Shown: positions 31,429 to 40,911, numbered from the stretch's first letter. The stretch: 52,898 nt of DNA from Chthoniobacterales bacterium (GCA_021463515.1 JAJTYZ010000049.1:1-52898); one strand, 5' to 3'. The notes: generated from the letters alone by a model not told the origin. Made by a program: numbers and translations.

Positions 31429-32718
31429 ATGAATTCATCATTAAACGCTCGGCGAAACCCGAATTCCACACGACGCGTATTGTTTGCGAGCCTTGCGGGA
31501 ACGACGATCGAATTTTTTGATTTTTACATTTATGCGATGGCGGCGGTTCTTGTTTTCCCAACGCAATTTTTTCCTAAATCGGATCCCACGGCCGCGACTT
31601 TGGAATCGTTGGCAACATTTGCACTGGCCTTTTTTGCGCGACCTTTTGGCTCCGCGCTCTTTGGGCATTTCGGCGATCGCATTGGTCGCAAAGCCACGTT
31701 GGTGGCGTCGCTCATGACCATGGGGGTTTCGACGGTGTTCATCGGCTTGCTGCCGACCTATGCGTCCATAGGTGCTTGGGCACCGGCTTTGCTTGCGTTC
31801 TTCCGATTGGGTCAGGGACTTGGTCTTGGCGGGGAATGGGGAGGCGCGGTTTTATTGGCGACCGAAAATGCTTTGCCTGGTAAGCGCGCATGGTTTGGCA
31901 TGTTTCCGCAATTGGGTGCTCCCATTGGATTCGTGTTATCCAGCGGTACATTCCTCTTGATCTCATGGCTGCTTACCAACGAGCAATTTCTTGCTTTTGG
32001 CTGGAGAATTCCATTCATCATTAGCAGCGTTCTCATTCTCATTGGGCTTTATGTGCGGCTAAAAATCACCGAAACGCCGGCTTTTCAGCGCACCCTTGAG
32101 AAACGTCAACGCGTTGCCGTTCCGCTCCTCACGATCTTTCGTCATCATTTTCGCCTCCTCTCTCTTGGCACCCTGATTGCCATTACGGCGTTTGTGATTT
32201 TTTATCTTCTTCTCGTATTTTGTCTTAGTTGGGGAGTGAGCAGCTTGCATTACAGTCGTGATCAATTGCTCATTTTGCAAATGATCGGCGTCCTCGCTTT
32301 TGCTATCACCATCCCCATTTTCGCCGTTTTGGCGGATCGGTGGGGGCGACGCATCACGATGATCGGCGTCAATGCGGCCATTATTCTTTTTGGTTTTGCA
32401 TTGGCTCCGTTATTTCACGCCGGATTAATCGGCGTGTTGGTCATGTTTCTTTTAGGATTTGGTCTCATGGGAGCGAATTATGGTCCGCTTGGAACCTTGC
32501 TCTCCGAGCTATTCCCCACGCAAGTGCGTTACACGGGTGCTTCTATGTCCTTTAACATGGCCGGCATTCTCGGTGCGTCACTCGCGCCTTACATCGCGAC
32601 AAAACTCGCTCTCGGCTACGGACTCTACACCGTGGGGCTTTACCTAAGTGTCGCCGCAGCCCTCTCCCTTGTTGCCCTCCTCTTCATCCACGAAACACGG
32701 CATTCCGATTACGAATAG
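31429..32718 (+). CDS. MHS-type major facilitator superfamily transporter
   Basis: This 429-residue inner-membrane protein has about 12 hydrophobic segments. The N-terminal GTTIEFFDFYIYAMAAVLVFP and the loop GHFGDRIGRKATL (MFS motif A), then RLGQGLGLGGEWGGAVLL, are typical of the metabolite:H+ symporter family (ProP/ShiA/KgtP-like). It likely imports a small organic acid, osmolyte or similar solute. The ATG at 31429 is chosen over a TTG at 31390, which adds only 13 residues. It stands alone and is convergent with the hydrolase gene at 32739. Confidence 0.9.
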   Translation: MNSSLNARRNPNSTRRVLFASLAGTTIEFFDFYIYAMAAVLVFPTQFFPKSDPTAATLESLATFALAFFARPFGSALFGHFGDRIGRKATLVASLMTMGVSTVFIGLLPTYASIGAWAPALLAFFRLGQGLGLGGEWGGAVLLATENALPGKRAWFGMFPQLGAPIGFVLSSGTFLLISWLLTNEQFLAFGWRIPFIISSVLILIGLYVRLKITETPAFQRTLEKRQRVAVPLLTIFRHHFRLLSLGTLIAITAFVIFYLLLVFCLSWGVSSLHYSRDQLLILQMIGVLAFAITIPIFAVLADRWGRRITMIGVNAAIILFGFALAPLFHAGLIGVLVMFLLGFGLMGANYGPLGTLLSELFPTQVRYTGASMSFNMAGILGASLAPYIATKLALGYGLYTVGLYLSVAAALSLVALLFIHETRHSDYE

Positions 32719-32738
32719 CGCATCGAAGGTTCAAGGTT

Positions 32739-33662
32739 TTAGGGGTGCATCATGAGATGTTTTTCGAGGAAATTGTAGGCTTGGTGACGGATTTCACGGG
32801 GAAAGGAATGGGCACCTTCGAAGATGTTTGACCAAAAATGTTCAGGCTTGAAGACGCTTTCTGCTTTGTGATGAATTTCCCGAATTCCTTCGAGAGGAAA
32901 TATCACGTCGTTTGTTCCATGACTCATTCCTACCGCACGGGGAGCAATGGAAGCCACGACATCGGCCATGTCACCGACCTTCAATAACCCGGGAAGGTAC
33001 ATGGCGCGATTGTGGAGAATACATTCGTCTTGGATGTGGCGTAGCTGACTTACTCCGCAGGAAGAAAAGGCGATCTTCACCCGAGAATCCCCTGCGGCCA
33101 ACCACAATGCCGTTTGTCCCCCAAGGGAGTGGCCCATCACACCAAGGCGAGAGGCGTTCACGAAATCAAAAGTTGTGAGGACATCCACCGCTTGTTGCAA
33201 GTCGAAGAGATATTTTGCGGTGAGGCTTTCACCATGCAAAAGCGCATTCAAAAAAAGAAAGTGCTCATAGTCTCGGCCTTCGAGAGGTTGTTGGTGGGGG
33301 CACCTTTTTTGCTGACGTTCTTCAAATCCGGCATGGTCTGGGCAGAGTACCACAAAGCCACGTTGAAAAAGCTCCAAACCATAGGCCATTTCCGAGTTTC
33401 CCGCGAGGCCTGCCGCTTCTGACTTTCCGAGGTCAAACTGCCCTGCATGTTGATGGGAGGCAATAATCGCTGCACAAGGATGCTCGGCTGTCGCCCGAGC
33501 GGGAATGAGGAGATAAGCTTGTACACGCTCATTTTCCGCAACAGCATATTCAATAACCCATCGTTCACCACCCTCCAAGGGCGTCCGGCTTATGATTTTG
33601 AGTTGAGGATCAAGTTGGGGGCGCGGAGGAAAAAGCTTTTGAATTTCTGTTGGTAGACTCAT
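32739..33662 (-). CDS. Alpha/beta hydrolase, acetyl-xylan-esterase/dienelactone-hydrolase-like
   Basis: This 307-residue protein has no signal peptide. It has the nucleophile elbow GHSLGG with Ser179, acid Asp252 in SHGTNDVIFP and catalytic His285 in EGAHSFP. The segment preceding the nucleophile (YEHFLFLNALLHGESL, then YLFDLQQAVDVL) is characteristic of the acetyl-xylan-esterase and dienelactone-like branch. The start at 33662 lies four bases after the phosphodiesterase stop. It is the last gene of the three-gene glycan-lyase operon and probably removes ester groups from the sugar product. Confidence 0.82.
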   Translation of the reverse strand: MSLPTEIQKLFPPRPQLDPQLKIISRTPLEGGERWVIEYAVAENERVQAYLLIPARATAEHPCAAIIASHQHAGQFDLGKSEAAGLAGNSEMAYGLELFQRGFVVLCPDHAGFEERQQKRCPHQQPLEGRDYEHFLFLNALLHGESLTAKYLFDLQQAVDVLTTFDFVNASRLGVMGHSLGGQTALWLAAGDSRVKIAFSSCGVSQLRHIQDECILHNRAMYLPGLLKVGDMADVVASIAPRAVGMSHGTNDVIFPLEGIREIHHKAESVFKPEHFWSNIFEGAHSFPREIRHQAYNFLEKHLMMHP

Positions 33663-33666
33663 GTTT

Positions 33667-34734
33667 TTAGTGAATTGCGAGGTCTTGCTTGCTGTTAATT
33701 GATGACCCGGGAATGGGAGGAAGTCCCAAAAGTTGAAGAGCAAGATTCCCCCCATCCCCATTGCGAATGGGTTGGGGGAAAACTATATAATCTGGGCGAC
33801 CGGTATCGGGGTCCGAGCGAGTGTTCAGATTTAATTTATAGATATCTGCCCCTCGTGCCACACCCGTACCCCATACAAAGAAGGGAATTGTATAATTGTA
33901 AGGCTCCTTCTTTTCGCCATGAGATTTTGTCCCCGGTTGACCTCCGTGATCTGCGGAAAGGATAATGATCGTTTGATTCGTAAATTGAGGATCGGACTCT
34001 ATGAGCCGAAATAAATCTCCAAGATAGCCATCCACCTCCTTAACAGCATCTCTGTATTCGGTGCCCAGATAACCATACTTATGACCTGCAACATCCGGGT
34101 CAGGATAATGGAGAAATGTATAAGCTGGGTGGTACGCCTTTAGCCCGGCCATCGCTTGAGTATGGATGGCAGTATCCTTTGCAATGGCATTATCAATCTT
34201 ATTGCGTCCATGGATATTTTCAGAACCAAACTTTTCACCATAACTTTCGATAAAAACCTTAAATTTATCCTTTCCGGAATAGAGAGATGAGGTGAGCCCA
34301 TGATCATGCACCACATCAAAGGTGCTTGCGGTGTATTTGTGGGTGGGATTTACCGAATGTAATGATTCGATATCTTTCATAGGATACTTGTTTTCCTCGT
34401 ATCCATGCCCCGTAAATTCCGGATGCCCTTCAGGTGTTTTCACCGGACGGCCCGTGATCATACATAGATGATTGGGAAGGGTGATGGTTTTCGAGTAATC
34501 GGTTCTTGCATTAAAAGTATAAGTGCCTTCATGTATCAGCCTTTCAAAATTGGGGAACTCTTGAGGAGCCTCTTGTAAAAACTTTTCGAGGTATTTTGCA
34601 CCAAGGGCATCCACACTGATGTGGATAACATGTTTAACAGAAGGAGCGGGTGAATCCTCTGCCCGAGATGGGAAGCAATTTATAAATAGAGAAACCCCCA
34701 GAACTATTAGTATCCGAAACTTTATAGGCATCAT
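33667..34734 (-). CDS. Secreted phosphodiesterase/alkaline-phosphatase-superfamily enzyme
   Basis: This 355-residue protein has a signal peptide (ILIVLGVSLFINCFPSRAE). The metal- and nucleophile-binding elements are ISVDALG (Asp42), TLPNHLCMITG (nucleophile Thr85), a mid-region HYPDPDVAGHKYG that supplies Asp/His ligands, and ILSADHGG. This is the type I phosphodiesterase/nucleotide pyrophosphatase branch of the alkaline phosphatase superfamily, which shares its fold with sulfatases. The expected sulfatase Cys/Ser formylglycine motif is absent. The start at 34734 gives the signal peptide; the longer frame lies in the lyase gene. It is 16 bases after the lyase stop. Confidence 0.85.
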   Translation of the reverse strand: MMPIKFRILIVLGVSLFINCFPSRAEDSPAPSVKHVIHISVDALGAKYLEKFLQEAPQEFPNFERLIHEGTYTFNARTDYSKTITLPNHLCMITGRPVKTPEGHPEFTGHGYEENKYPMKDIESLHSVNPTHKYTASTFDVVHDHGLTSSLYSGKDKFKVFIESYGEKFGSENIHGRNKIDNAIAKDTAIHTQAMAGLKAYHPAYTFLHYPDPDVAGHKYGYLGTEYRDAVKEVDGYLGDLFRLIESDPQFTNQTIIILSADHGGQPGTKSHGEKKEPYNYTIPFFVWGTGVARGADIYKLNLNTRSDPDTGRPDYIVFPQPIRNGDGGNLALQLLGLPPIPGSSINSKQDLAIH

Positions 34735-34750
34735 AGAATAGAAATATTGC

Positions 34751-37378
34751 TTAGGGAGCGATTTGGTAGCGGCCACCATGAGTGGTAAATGTGAGGGTGT
34801 GTTTTTCGGCTTCCACTTTAACCTGACGCGACGCGTCTTTGTCATCGAGATTTGTGATGTTCCAATTTCCGGGGGTGAGGCCGGCGACCCACACTTTATA
34901 TTGTTTTTTGGACGCAGGCACGGTGAACTCGAGAGGTTGGTCTCGCAGGGTGGTGTCGGTGACCATGACAACAAGGCGATTGGCGATGCGAACGGTTACA
35001 AAACCGTTGCCTTTATCATATGCAACGGGCAGCGGTTTTCCTTTGCCCGGTTGAAGCACGGAGAGGAAGATGTCGTGGGACTGCGCGGTTTTCGGGGATA
35101 CAAGGATGCGGTGTCCGTGCGCTTCGGGGGCATTGGCATCTGGCGGCTGATAAACTTTACCATCCACGCGGAACACATCTTCACCGCTGAGGATGTCGAG
35201 CGTTCTATCTTTGGCGGCAGGCAGGAGCATGCGCATGTTGAGCGAGGGCGACTGCTTTCCTTGGGCCCCTAGACGCACACCCGTCGAGGTGGGTTGTACG
35301 TCTTGCACGGTGGTGAGCTGCCAGACTTTGCGGAATGTGGGGTTTTTAGAGGTGATGCTATCGAGCAAAATTATGGCTGCAGGATGTTTCGGCAAATGGA
35401 GATTGAGAAAGCAAAACTGCCGGACATAGGCCGTGACTTTGTCGGAATAGGCTTGGCGCAGATCCGCTGCGAAGTAACTGAAGTCTGGTTCTTTCGCATC
35501 AGGGCCAAAGGAACTGGATTGTACCTTGCCATAATGAAACCGCGGATCGCTCATCGCCTCCTTGGGTGTAAGAGCTATTTGGGGATTGTAGCGCGAGCCG
35601 CCGTCGTTGGCTTGATTGTTGGGGATTGCTTCGTTGGGATCGAAGACAAGCATCATGCTTTGGGCGACAGAACGTTTTCCGAAGTTTAAATCGTAAGGCG
35701 TGCCGTAGAACCTATATTGCGCCAACGGCCCGACCTGCATTCCATGATAGTAAATTTGGATCGCCCCCGCATCGGAATGTTGGTGGTTTCCAAAATGGTA
35801 TCCCCCTCCACGAATGGCCGCGATGACGTCCGGTGAAGTTTCTCCTAATGTCCAGCCGGTGCGTGCCACCATCCCTCCAAGGATAGGGCCAAAATCCATG
35901 GTCAGGGGTAGAGAGTCGAGGCTTAGCTCGGGCGTAATCGCGGGATCGTTGAGCAGGAGAAACAACGCGGGATCAGCCATAAAACCACCCTGACGTTGAA
36001 GTTCGCCTTTCATAATTGGGTCGCCATTGTATGCCGAGCATAGCAGGGCTGTGCGTGCATATTTCCAATACTTCCCTGCGGATTTTACGCCGTCGCCATC
36101 GCGTAACATGGAGCCGTCGGGGAGGCGGAAGTAGAGCCAATAAAGCGGTACGCGTTTGATATTGGAATCGAAGACTTCGTGTCCGCTCATGCGTCGCAAT
36201 AACCATGCTGCGTGCATTTCCCATCCAAAGCGAAAATCCCCATAACTGATGCCTTGATTGTGGCGCGGAGATTGGTATTCGAAGCGTCGCATGGGCACGA
36301 GTTGTTCGAGTAACGGATAGGCGCAGTATTTGTAGGGAAGCGGGTCTTCATTATAAATGGCGATGGCCATGGCGAGGAGATCGCGGTTGATCTGCGCTTC
36401 GTTGCCGTGGCCGTTGACGATAGTTTGGAGAAACGGTGGCCAGCCACATTCCATCTGCTCTGCGAGGCGCAAGAAATGATGACGTAGGGTGTCACGTTCG
36501 GCAGGCGAGAGCAGGTCATAGCACCAGTCATACACGCAGGCTCCGGTGTAGATTGCCGCACCGATTTGGCGTGTGATGTCGAGCAAATTGCCGAACTCAA
36601 CGCGTGGAAGATAGGCGAGCATGAGATCGGCGGCTTCTCGTCCGATTTTTTGGTCGCCTTGCATGAGATAGAAAAAGGCCTTTGCCATCGCCGCATGTTC
36701 CAATGGCGTGTTGAAAGGAACCTCGGCATCGCCGGTGGGATGGAACTCGAAGGGCTTTGCCGCTTGAGCACTCACGCTCTCCCAGTAAGGACGGTTTTCC
36801 GGATGCGTGAGATTTGCACGCACTTTGGCAAGTGAGTCTTTCGTCACCCACAGGCGCGGATGCTCCGCAGGAGGGACGATGGTCGGTTGGTATGCCCCCG
36901 CTTCCGGCGGAACGAGCGGTGCTATGTAGGGAGTGAGCTCGAGGCGATGTAAATTGACACCCGCTGGCAACCAGAGGCGAATCTGCTGCTCTTCCCCCGT
37001 GAATTCAAAGACGCCCGTATGCTCTTTCTCTATCTTTGCCGGCTTCCCCCACGGCTCGAATACCACACGCCGTGTGGGCCTTTGTTTATCAATTTGAAAC
37101 CAAAGGAAGAGGGATTCAAATTTCGATTTGGCAGTCTTCAATCGCTCGATACCCGTTTCATTGATCGTGGCATAGGTGGAAACAATGTAGCGTCCGGGTT
37201 TCGGTGCTCGTACGGGAAGGATGAGGTCCGGTTCACTTGTGGGGGGGGCGGTGTTGTCCATTGCGGAAGGGGCGACGTCAACTTTGAGAGTCACGCTCTG
37301 CTGATTCGGAAACGAATTCTGCATCATGATCTCCACGCGGCTTGTATTAAGTTGCCCCGCCTTGGCCTCCAGCTTCAT
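34751..37378 (-). CDS. Heparinase II/III-like polysaccharide lyase (N-terminus interrupted)
   Basis: This 875-residue protein has an N-terminal beta domain (1-155), then an alpha/alpha toroid beginning HPRLWVTKDSLAKVRANL and including EPLEHAAMAKAFFYLMQG-like PLEHAAMAKAF, NGHGNEAQINRDLLAMA and the segment YHFGNHQHSDAGAIQIYYHG. The His-rich motif and adjacent Tyr fit a lyase active site of the heparinase II/III (PL12/PL15/PL21-like) type. A C-terminal beta-sandwich follows. In the same frame upstream a signal peptide (37391-37480) is separated by a TAA at 37388-37390. Translation would have to restart at 37378, giving a protein without export signal. It may be a recent mutation or a sequencing error. 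The operon continues with a phosphodiesterase and an esterase. Confidence 0.78.
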   Translation of the reverse strand: MKLEAKAGQLNTSRVEIMMQNSFPNQQSVTLKVDVAPSAMDNTAPPTSEPDLILPVRAPKPGRYIVSTYATINETGIERLKTAKSKFESLFLWFQIDKQRPTRRVVFEPWGKPAKIEKEHTGVFEFTGEEQQIRLWLPAGVNLHRLELTPYIAPLVPPEAGAYQPTIVPPAEHPRLWVTKDSLAKVRANLTHPENRPYWESVSAQAAKPFEFHPTGDAEVPFNTPLEHAAMAKAFFYLMQGDQKIGREAADLMLAYLPRVEFGNLLDITRQIGAAIYTGACVYDWCYDLLSPAERDTLRHHFLRLAEQMECGWPPFLQTIVNGHGNEAQINRDLLAMAIAIYNEDPLPYKYCAYPLLEQLVPMRRFEYQSPRHNQGISYGDFRFGWEMHAAWLLRRMSGHEVFDSNIKRVPLYWLYFRLPDGSMLRDGDGVKSAGKYWKYARTALLCSAYNGDPIMKGELQRQGGFMADPALFLLLNDPAITPELSLDSLPLTMDFGPILGGMVARTGWTLGETSPDVIAAIRGGGYHFGNHQHSDAGAIQIYYHGMQVGPLAQYRFYGTPYDLNFGKRSVAQSMMLVFDPNEAIPNNQANDGGSRYNPQIALTPKEAMSDPRFHYGKVQSSSFGPDAKEPDFSYFAADLRQAYSDKVTAYVRQFCFLNLHLPKHPAAIILLDSITSKNPTFRKVWQLTTVQDVQPTSTGVRLGAQGKQSPSLNMRMLLPAAKDRTLDILSGEDVFRVDGKVYQPPDANAPEAHGHRILVSPKTAQSHDIFLSVLQPGKGKPLPVAYDKGNGFVTVRIANRLVVMVTDTTLRDQPLEFTVPASKKQYKVWVAGLTPGNWNITNLDDKDASRQVKVEAEKHTLTFTTHGGRYQIAP

Positions 37379-37480
37379 TGCTTCTGCTTACCCCGTGGTG
37401 TGAAATGCTAGGGATAAAATGACCCCAAGAAAAAGTGCGTGCCCATAGCGACGACCACCTCGTGTTAAAAAGTAATTCAT
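37376..37480 (-). other. Detached signal-peptide leader of the lyase gene, with in-frame stop
   Basis: Reading the reverse strand from an ATG at 37480 gives an n-region with four Arg/His residues and a hydrophobic core ALFLGVILSLAF. Then comes HTTG, a TAA stop (37388-37390), the codons AEA and the ATG at 37378. Without the stop the sequence would be a complete signal peptide with a plausible AxA cleavage site. The single stop codon therefore looks like a nonsense mutation in an exported enzyme. Confidence 0.7.
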
Positions 37481-37547
37481 TGGCGAAAAGGGTATTTAGA
37501 GAGGCATGGAGGGAAGGAAAAGGGCAAATATGAAAATGAGGCCAAGG

Positions 37548-37561
37548 ACTCGCGGGCGAGT
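37548..37561. repeat. Hairpin in the lyase/pdhA divergent region
   Basis: ACTCGC-GG-GCGAGT is a perfect 6-bp hairpin flanked by GGCC on each side (37540-37543 and 37562-37565), which extends the symmetry. It lies between two divergent starts (37480 and 37642), so it could be a regulatory site or an extragenic repeat. Confidence 0.35.
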
Positions 37562-37641
37562 GGCCTGCGGAGCGGTTGTTGCATGATTTTCCGTTTTACC
37601 TTTGCAGCGGGGGATAATCTCGACTTATCCTGTGCGCTCTG

Positions 37642-38694
37642 ATGGCTGCTGCAATTAAGGACGAAGCGCAGGAAAGCGAGAAGTTGGCGCAAAGCGTCCC
37701 TTTGCCTGTGCGTGCATACCGTGTGATGCTCCGTGCTCGTATCATCGAGGAGAAGTTGGCGAGCCTTTATCGTGCGGGAATGATTAAGGGCGGTGTCTTT
37801 TTGGGGAAAGGGCAGGAAGCTCTCAGCACGGCTTCGACGATTTTTTTGCGGAAGGGAGATATTTATGGGCCTTGCATTCGAGACCAGGCCGGGCGCCTCG
37901 CGTTTGGCGATACGATGCTCGATACATTGCGAACGTATTTTGGGTCGGCGCAGGGGCCGATGCGTGGACGGGATGGAAATATCCACCGAGGGCGTCCGAA
38001 GGAAGGTTCTTATGCCATGATTAGCCACCTTGGTTCGATGATGGCGGTGGTCGGTGGCGGGCTTTATGCGCGGCGGCTACGCGGAGAAACGGGAGCCGTG
38101 GGGGTGACGTCCATTGGCGAAGGGGGGACGTCAACGGGCGCATTTCACGAGGGCGTGAATTTTTTGGCAGTAGAAAAACTTCCCGTCGTGATTGTGGTGG
38201 CCAACAATCAATATGCTTATTCCACGCCGAATAGTCGACAATTTGCCTGCGCGGATTTGCTTGATCGTGCGAAAGGCTATGGGATTGCGGGGCACAGAAC
38301 GGATGGGACGGATATTATGGCCTGCCTCGAAACGCTTGAACATGCGGTAAGTGCGGCGCGAGAGGGTGGTGGACCGCAAATGGTATTGGCCTCGTTGCTA
38401 CGCTTGGTGGGCCATGGGGAACATGATGATGCCAGCTACGTGGATGCCAATTTGCGCAAAGCCAATGTGGGTCGTGATTGTATGGAGGTTGGTGCGCAGG
38501 AAATCACAGAGGCCGGACTGGCGACGGTGGCGGATATTGAGGCGTGGACTGCAGAAGCACAGGCGGAGGTAGAAGCAGCCTTGAGTATTGCGCAGCGTGA
38601 AAAGGGTCCTGATCCCAATAACGAAGATTGGCGGGCAATTTCCACCGAACGCTTGGTGGATGGTTGCTATGATGATGAGGAGGAGGACGCATGA
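37642..38694 (+). CDS. pdhA: Pyruvate dehydrogenase E1 component, alpha subunit
   Basis: This 350-residue protein has the thiamine-diphosphate motif SIGEGGTSTGAFHEGVNFLAV (a GDG-N variant, about 157-177) and KLPVVIVVANNQYAYSTP. The substrate-side segments SQEALSTAS-like GQEALSTAST and GRDGNIHRG are also present. With E1 beta it decarboxylates pyruvate (or a branched-chain 2-oxo acid) and acetylates the lipoyl group of E2. It is the first gene of pdhABC, overlapping pdhB by ATGA. The C-terminus is acidic (DDEEEDA). Confidence 0.92.
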   Translation: MAAAIKDEAQESEKLAQSVPLPVRAYRVMLRARIIEEKLASLYRAGMIKGGVFLGKGQEALSTASTIFLRKGDIYGPCIRDQAGRLAFGDTMLDTLRTYFGSAQGPMRGRDGNIHRGRPKEGSYAMISHLGSMMAVVGGGLYARRLRGETGAVGVTSIGEGGTSTGAFHEGVNFLAVEKLPVVIVVANNQYAYSTPNSRQFACADLLDRAKGYGIAGHRTDGTDIMACLETLEHAVSAAREGGGPQMVLASLLRLVGHGEHDDASYVDANLRKANVGRDCMEVGAQEITEAGLATVADIEAWTAEAQAEVEAALSIAQREKGPDPNNEDWRAISTERLVDGCYDDEEEDA

Positions 38695-39656
38695 GCGTTA
38701 CTTACCTTGAGGCCATTCGTTCCGCTCAGGAACGCGCTTTGGAAACGGATCCACGGGTTTTTATTTACGGTCAGGATGTCGGTGTTTTTGGGGGGGCATT
38801 TAAGGCGACCAAAAACCTTGCAGCAGCATTTCCCGGGCGCGTGATGGATGCGCCTATTAGCGAAGACGCCATCGTGGGAATGGCTATTGGAGCGGCGATT
38901 GAGGGCGCACGCCCGATTGTTGAAATGCAGTTTGCCGACTTTTCGACGGTGGGGTTCAACCAAATCGTCAATCAAGCCGCCACGCTCTATTTTCGCACCG
39001 GCGTTTCGTGTCCGATGGTTGTGCGCCTGCCCAGCGGGGGAACGGTGGGCGGCGGCCCTTTTCATAGTCAAAGCCTCGAAGCGATTTATGCGCATTATCC
39101 CGGGCTCATCGTGATGACGCCTGCCACGGTGGAGGATGCTTATAGTATGTTGTTGGAAGCGGTGACGCTGGATGATCCGGTGATTTTTTGCGAACACAAG
39201 CTGCTCTATTACCATCTTAAAGCGGACAAACTTCCCGATTCAGCGATGCCTTCGGGAAAGGCGCGTGTGGCGCGAATGGGGCGCGATGTGACCCTCGTGA
39301 CTTATAGCGCGATGCTGCATGAAGCGTTGCAGGCAGCCGATGAATTGATTGAGGAAGGGTGGCAAATTGAAGTGATTGATTTGCGCACCGTGAAGCCTCT
39401 CGATACCGATACGATTTTGGCTTCCGTTGCGCGCACGGGTCGGCTTCTCGCGGTTGGCGAGGCCTGGCCTTGGGGCGGAGTGACAGCGGAAGTGGTGGCG
39501 CGTGTGACTTCCGAGGGTTTTGGTTTGCTCGACGCCGCGCCCATGCGACTTAATGCTAAGGACACGCCCATTCCTTATCATCCTGATCTTTGGGCTACTT
39601 TCCGACCGACGGCAGAAACAATTGCTGCCCGTCTGCGTCAACTTCTCACTCAATAA
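38691..39656 (+). CDS. pdhB: Pyruvate dehydrogenase E1 component, beta subunit
   Basis: This 321-residue transketolase-like beta subunit has typical segments: RVFIYGQDVGVFGGAF, RVMDAPISEDAIVGMAIGAA, EMQFADFSTVGFNQIVNQAA and YHLKADKLPDSAMPSGKA. The C-terminal half is the transketolase C-domain (DVTLVTYSAMLHEALQAA, then VIDLRTVKPLDTDTI). It overlaps pdhA by four bases and pdhC follows after ten bases, so the three are cotranscribed. Confidence 0.94.
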   Translation: MSVTYLEAIRSAQERALETDPRVFIYGQDVGVFGGAFKATKNLAAAFPGRVMDAPISEDAIVGMAIGAAIEGARPIVEMQFADFSTVGFNQIVNQAATLYFRTGVSCPMVVRLPSGGTVGGGPFHSQSLEAIYAHYPGLIVMTPATVEDAYSMLLEAVTLDDPVIFCEHKLLYYHLKADKLPDSAMPSGKARVARMGRDVTLVTYSAMLHEALQAADELIEEGWQIEVIDLRTVKPLDTDTILASVARTGRLLAVGEAWPWGGVTAEVVARVTSEGFGLLDAAPMRLNAKDTPIPYHPDLWATFRPTAETIAARLRQLLTQ

Positions 39657-39666
39657 TTCTCTCGTC

Positions 39667-40899
39667 ATGATTCGCATTCCCCTTCACATGCCTCAACTCG
39701 GTGAATCCATCGCCGAGGCCACGATTGTCCGCCTCATTGCCGCCACTGGAGACGCTGTGGTAGCGGATTCCGACGTGATGGAAGTCGAAACGAACAAAGC
39801 GGTCATGGGTGTTGTCGCCCCTTGCAATGGCACGCTGGTGGAGATTCGTGCGGTGGAAGGTGAGAGTTATGCGGTGGGGGCGGTGTTGGGATATTTGGAG
39901 GTTTCGGAGGAAGACGCAGATCGTATGGGTTATCTCGAACCGGAAGAAGAGCCGACGGTACAGCCGGTGGGCTCGATGCCGGCGGGTGCTCCGGAGAAAC
40001 CGAAAAAGAAACGCACTCCCAAGCCGGAGCCTGTACATTCGGATAAAGTCGAGCCGACGATTAAGGGGCTTCCTGTACCTGCTCATGCGGGTGGAGCTTC
40101 GTATCTTTCTCCACGCATGAAAGCGCGGATGGTTGAACTGGGATTAAGTGCGGCGGATTTGGCAGGTGTGGCCGGGAGTGGTGCAGGCGGACGTGTGACG
40201 ATTGAGGACTTTGAGAAATTCATGGAAAATCTCGATCGCCAAAAAGTCACCGATGCTTCGCCCATGCGTGTGGCCGTAGCCGATGCGATGCGACGTAGTT
40301 GGACGCGTCCGTTGGCAACGGTGGTGATTCCTGTGCCCCTCGATAATTTATTAACGCACCGTAAAGCATCGAAGGAAAAGGCGGGTGTTTCTCTTTATGC
40401 TCTGCGTGCTTTGGCCATGGCTTTGAGCGAAAATAGCGCACCGGCGGGGCGACTTATTGGAAGCCAGATTGTGCATCCGGGTTCCATTGATATTGGCTTT
40501 GCGGTGGAGGCGGAAGATGGGGTGTTGGTACCGGTTATTCGTGAGGCGGATAAGCACACGCTGGTGGAGTTAGTGCCAATTTATGCACGACTTGTGGAGC
40601 TGGCTCGTCAGCGTCGCTTAGCACCTGCCGACATGGGGCATTGTATTTCCACGGTTACCAACTACGGCACTTTCGGCCTCACATTTGCCACGCCGATTCC
40701 GTTGCCGGAGCAGACGGTTCTTTTAGGGCTGGGAGCGGGGCGCATTGAGCCGCAATGGGACAAGGACAGGCAACAATTTGTTCCCGCAACCGTTGCACGT
40801 TTCACCCTCAGCTTCGATCACCGCGTGTTGGATGGTGGTGCCGCCGGGCGGCTTTTATCGCGCATTGCCGATTTGCTCAATCATCCGGAACAATTGTAA
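39667..40899 (+). CDS. pdhC: Dihydrolipoamide acyltransferase (E2) of the 2-oxo-acid dehydrogenase complex
   Basis: This 410-residue protein has one lipoyl domain with the modified Lys44 in EVETNKAVMG. A Pro/Lys-rich linker, a peripheral-subunit-binding domain (SPRMKARMVELGLSAADLAG, then GGRVTIEDF, about 140-180) and the catalytic domain with DHRVLDGGAAG (His/Asp) follow. It transfers the acetyl group to coenzyme A. The start at 39667 is preferred because the longer frame from 39520 runs inside pdhB. No E3 gene follows in this window, so the complex must use one encoded elsewhere. Confidence 0.93.
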   Translation: MIRIPLHMPQLGESIAEATIVRLIAATGDAVVADSDVMEVETNKAVMGVVAPCNGTLVEIRAVEGESYAVGAVLGYLEVSEEDADRMGYLEPEEEPTVQPVGSMPAGAPEKPKKKRTPKPEPVHSDKVEPTIKGLPVPAHAGGASYLSPRMKARMVELGLSAADLAGVAGSGAGGRVTIEDFEKFMENLDRQKVTDASPMRVAVADAMRRSWTRPLATVVIPVPLDNLLTHRKASKEKAGVSLYALRALAMALSENSAPAGRLIGSQIVHPGSIDIGFAVEAEDGVLVPVIREADKHTLVELVPIYARLVELARQRRLAPADMGHCISTVTNYGTFGLTFATPIPLPEQTVLLGLGAGRIEPQWDKDRQQFVPATVARFTLSFDHRVLDGGAAGRLLSRIADLLNHPEQL

Positions 40900-40911
40900 C
40901 GCGTAAAACTT

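Noticed and set aside
37611-37641. GATAAT as the -10 element of pdhABC
   Set aside because: A matching -35 element at proper spacing is weak and the region also contains a hairpin; not reported as a promoter.
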